From contig NC_067206.1 in NCBI RefSeq assembly GCF_026262505.1, positions 7,530,879 through 7,594,878 of the forward strand: DNA of 64,000 nucleotides, given 5' to 3'. Both the position numbers and the translations under genes were made by a program. Below the pieces are notes generated by a model. The model saw nothing but the letters and a program-made list of their open reading frames with translations. It was not told where the DNA came from and ran no database searches. Of this stretch, positions 61,719 through 64,000 are shown in pieces. Within the stretch, counting starts at the first letter, position 1; every line of letters starts with the position of its first letter. Source of the stretch: Trichomonas vaginalis G3 (Eukaryota; Parabasalia; Trichomonadida; Trichomonadidae).

Positions 61719-63542
61719 ATGACAAATAACTCAGATCCTGTTTCTCATCCGTATGAAGCTTTCCAAAGCCTCGACGATGAAGAGTTCCAACAACTCTTCA
61801 GAAAAATAGGAAATGATTCAACTCTCGCGATTCCAAAGGATTTATATTATTTTGTCAAGACTGCTATCTCACAAAAATCAATAAACAAAGCTAAATCCAT
61901 CGTCTACTTAGAAGATATTCCTCCGAATGAAAACTCAGAAACAGTATTTGTTCCTTGCACTGATGATCCCGATATGCTTAAATACATTCTCGCTAAATTA
62001 GCTCAGTTTAAGAACTACAAGAAGTTTATCATGATGATTCCGAGATACAGCCCCAGTTGCCAGTCTGCTTTCGATCACGATCCAAATAGTGAAGACGTCA
62101 CTGTTCTTGAATTCCATGCAGAAATTTTGCCATTATCTCCAGATCGTTTCATTCTTCCTGTACCTCTTGCATACTCCAATATCTATTGCGATTCTGATAT
62201 CTCTGATGTCCAAACAATAGCCCGTGGTCTCCTTAAGCTCCAGCTTGTCTTAGGTGCACCAGAAAAGGTTTATTGTGCTGGCCAGATATCTCATCGTGTC
62301 TATGCCCTTATGGAAGAACTCAAGAAGCATATCGGACATACTTTCTACACAACAGAAGATTCTCTCTACGATGAAATCTTCATCTTCGATCGCTCTGTCG
62401 ATAATGTTACACCAATGATGATTCAGCCAACATATGGTGGACGTATCGATGAAGATTTCAATCCTTCGTTCGGATACCTCGAGCCTCCGGAGGGAGTATC
62501 ACTTGTCTTTGATCCTCAGATCAAGCCGAAGGCTGACCCTAACGTCGAAGTCATTGTTCCAAAAGATGCAAATCTTATGCCAAAGAACGTCGTCAAGATT
62601 GACGCTCTCAGCGATCCTGTCTACAAGGAAGTTTGCGATCTCATGATCACAGACGCTCTTACATGGATGAACGATTTCAACAAGGAAAGACTCGAAACAG
62701 TCCCTCAAATGCTCAAAGAAACAAAGGGTACAAACGAATGGCGTAAATATTCAAAGCGCGCTACAGAACTTCTTCTTCAAAACCCTTACAATACATTCCA
62801 TATCAATTTATTCGCAGAAATGCCACTCGACAAGCGCCATCTTATCAACCAACTTGGTATCAAGGATGATCTTATCACAAACGATGAACCAATCGAACAA
62901 GCCGCTTTAGATTACCTCCATCGTGGACTTTACACAGATGCCATCAAGATTCTCGCTCTTTCTTGCGTATACAACAACGGTGCTTCCTCATCTACAATCT
63001 CCAAGTTCGAAAATACTCTTAACTCTGTTTTCGGCGCTAATTTCGCTTGGGAGTGGATCAGATTATTCCAGGCAAACCTTATCTATCCAAAGCCACTTCT
63101 TTTCGGAAGCAAGCCTTATATCAGCGCAAAGAGAGATCTCGAAATGGTTCTTCCTATGGGAGATCCACTTGAAAACTTCTACGGCGGTTTTGTTCCTCTT
63201 ATTGTCAGACTTGTTGAACATGGCTTGAAGAGCGGATGGGGCGAGTCTTCACTTGTCGGAAAGACTATGAAGAACTTGGGAATCCCATTCTCTGTCAACA
63301 GCCCAGTCAACAAAGAGACAATCGAAAAAAGAATTATTCACGAAAACAAGGAAGTCAAATCTGTCTTGGTTTTCGTCATTGGTGGCATGACACACTCCGA
63401 AATGGCTATGTTGGAAGCTCTCGGAAGAACTGTTTTCAATGGAACAGTCGATTTCCACAATGGAACTACAGATCTCACCTGCGGTTCAAGACTCATCCAG
63501 CAAATATGCCCATCACTTGCAAAGGGTTGTAACAACGCTTAG
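61719..63542 (+). CDS. VPS33: Vps33, Sec1/Munc18-family protein of HOPS/CORVET
   Basis: 607 residues, the usual Vps33 length. SM-family marks: SIVYLEDIPPNENSETVFV near the start; DEIFIFDRSVDNVTPMMIQ with TYGGRIDE, the Vps33 'DRxVDxxTPxxxQxTYEGLIDE' signature, near 220-250; and near the end VFVIGGMTHSEMAMLEALGR, matching 'VxFxGGxTxxEIxALRxL'. Vps33 binds SNAREs as part of the endosome/lysosome tethering complexes. The codon choice is G/C-richer than its neighbours (CTTCTC, AAG preferred), suggesting a well-expressed gene. The ATG at 61719 is the first in the frame. It ends in TAG. Confidence 0.9.
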   Translation: MTNNSDPVSHPYEAFQSLDDEEFQQLFRKIGNDSTLAIPKDLYYFVKTAISQKSINKAKSIVYLEDIPPNENSETVFVPCTDDPDMLKYILAKLAQFKNYKKFIMMIPRYSPSCQSAFDHDPNSEDVTVLEFHAEILPLSPDRFILPVPLAYSNIYCDSDISDVQTIARGLLKLQLVLGAPEKVYCAGQISHRVYALMEELKKHIGHTFYTTEDSLYDEIFIFDRSVDNVTPMMIQPTYGGRIDEDFNPSFGYLEPPEGVSLVFDPQIKPKADPNVEVIVPKDANLMPKNVVKIDALSDPVYKEVCDLMITDALTWMNDFNKERLETVPQMLKETKGTNEWRKYSKRATELLLQNPYNTFHINLFAEMPLDKRHLINQLGIKDDLITNDEPIEQAALDYLHRGLYTDAIKILALSCVYNNGASSSTISKFENTLNSVFGANFAWEWIRLFQANLIYPKPLLFGSKPYISAKRDLEMVLPMGDPLENFYGGFVPLIVRLVEHGLKSGWGESSLVGKTMKNLGIPFSVNSPVNKETIEKRIIHENKEVKSVLVFVIGGMTHSEMAMLEALGRTVFNGTVDFHNGTTDLTCGSRLIQQICPSLAKGCNNA

Positions 63543-63772
63543 AAAGTGATACGCAAATAATTTTCTTTTATTTTATTATATTTTTTTCTTTTAGGCTATT
63601 TTTATTGGATAAAATCATCAAGTAATCAATGTTAACTCAGTTTCATTTTTCAATAATTTTGAGAAATAATTTCGAGCAAAATCCATAATATCATGCGGAT
63701 AATATTTTCAAAACTTGAATTATTGACTATTGTTCTTAGGATTTTCTTATTTTTTTGTATTCGAGCCATATA

Positions 63773-64000
63773 ATGTTCCCTCGAGCGCTTGAAAATATGC
63801 GCTCTGTGGGAAAATTATGGTCCGCCGAAGCTAGAAGACTAGTTTTGATAGATTGTATCGCATTTATCCTATTTTATTCAACAGTAATTTTCCTATATGA
63901 CGAAGATCAATTATTAGAGTTTAGTTCAGGAAACATTTATTTGACCATATCAGATTTCAAAGGAAAATATTACGCTTTTGATACAGATAACTCATATAAA
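63773..64000 (+). CDS. N-terminal part of a type II membrane protein (cut by window end)
   Basis: An open frame of 76 codons from the ATG at 63773 runs off the window. MFPRALENMRSVGKLWSAEA is followed by basic residues and one span (LVLIDCIAFILFYSTVIFLY, about 23-42), then DEDQLLEFSSGNIYLTISD. A cytosolic basic tail, signal anchor and lumenal part resemble Golgi enzymes such as the GT61 protein here. The second ATG (63797) is also possible. Family unknown. Confidence 0.55.
   Translation, partial: MFPRALENMRSVGKLWSAEARRLVLIDCIAFILFYSTVIFLYDEDQLLEFSSGNIYLTISDFKGKYYAFDTDNSYK

Noticed and set aside
1-64000. CRISPR arrays, bacterial operons, Shine-Dalgarno sites and virus-derived or Maverick elements.
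   Set aside because: No regularly spaced repeats, no capsid, polymerase or integrase-like frames, and all gene families are eukaryotic.

Overview
The window looks like nuclear DNA of a trichomonad (Parabasalia, Trichomonas/Tritrichomonas type). It is AT-rich, with long single-exon genes on both strands, short spacers and no recognisable canonical trichomonad intron. Many genes carry an Initiator-like promoter (TCA followed by a T-rich run) ending 0 to 15 bases before the ATG. The gene content fits: large ankyrin-repeat proteins, Pmp-like beta-helix surface proteins with cytoplasmic tails, a flagellar central-pair protein, and a porin-type beta-barrel that would suit the hydrogenosome.

Layout. 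1-3.4 kb: the C-terminal part of a BIG/Sec7 Arf-GEF and a nucleostemin-like nucleolar GTPase. 4.2-8.2 kb: a 1341-residue Pmp-like surface protein. 8.5-12.6 kb: a VDAC/Tom40-type beta-barrel, a coiled-coil protein, a four-span membrane protein and a Q/N-rich protein. 12.8-17.2 kb: a giant ankyrin protein with one frameshift near its N-terminus. 18.3-22.3 kb: a 30-residue-repeat protein, a GT61 glycosyltransferase divergent from a Dpy-30 protein, and an ankyrin gene broken by three short insertions. 23.2-24.8 kb: a protein kinase gene split by a 519-bp MITE with TTAA target duplication and also carrying a TGA stop. 24.8-29.7 kb: a gene desert with a 49-nt hairpin, a tRNA-like relic and an inverted pair of a short repeat. 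29.7-39.1 kb: a C2-like protein, an Argonaute lacking catalytic residues, a 909-residue helical protein, a relic of a beta-helix gene, a GT8-like gene with an in-frame TGA, and a second Pmp-like protein. 39.8-49.7 kb: a 1944-residue protein of unknown function and a SPAG17/PF6-like flagellar protein. 50-54.3 kb: more beta-helix relics around an exportin-like karyopherin. 54.4-60.5 kb: an ankyrin-type protein, tRNA-Lys(CTT), and an SLC12-type transporter gene with a 7-bp duplication frameshift and a TAG. 61.7-64 kb: Vps33 and the start of a type II membrane protein.

No operons are expected and none is seen; neighbours are functionally mixed. The recurrent themes are membrane traffic (Arf-GEF, Vps33), surface proteins and glycosylation (two Pmp-like, GT61, GT8), ankyrin proteins, and gene decay. 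At least five host genes carry disabling changes beside intact ones, and three relics belong or probably belong to one beta-helix surface family. The most interesting items are the catalytically degenerate Argonaute, the candidate hydrogenosomal beta-barrel, the TTAA-flanked MITE, and the ankyrin gene whose three AT-rich insertions all fall in the same loop of successive repeats.
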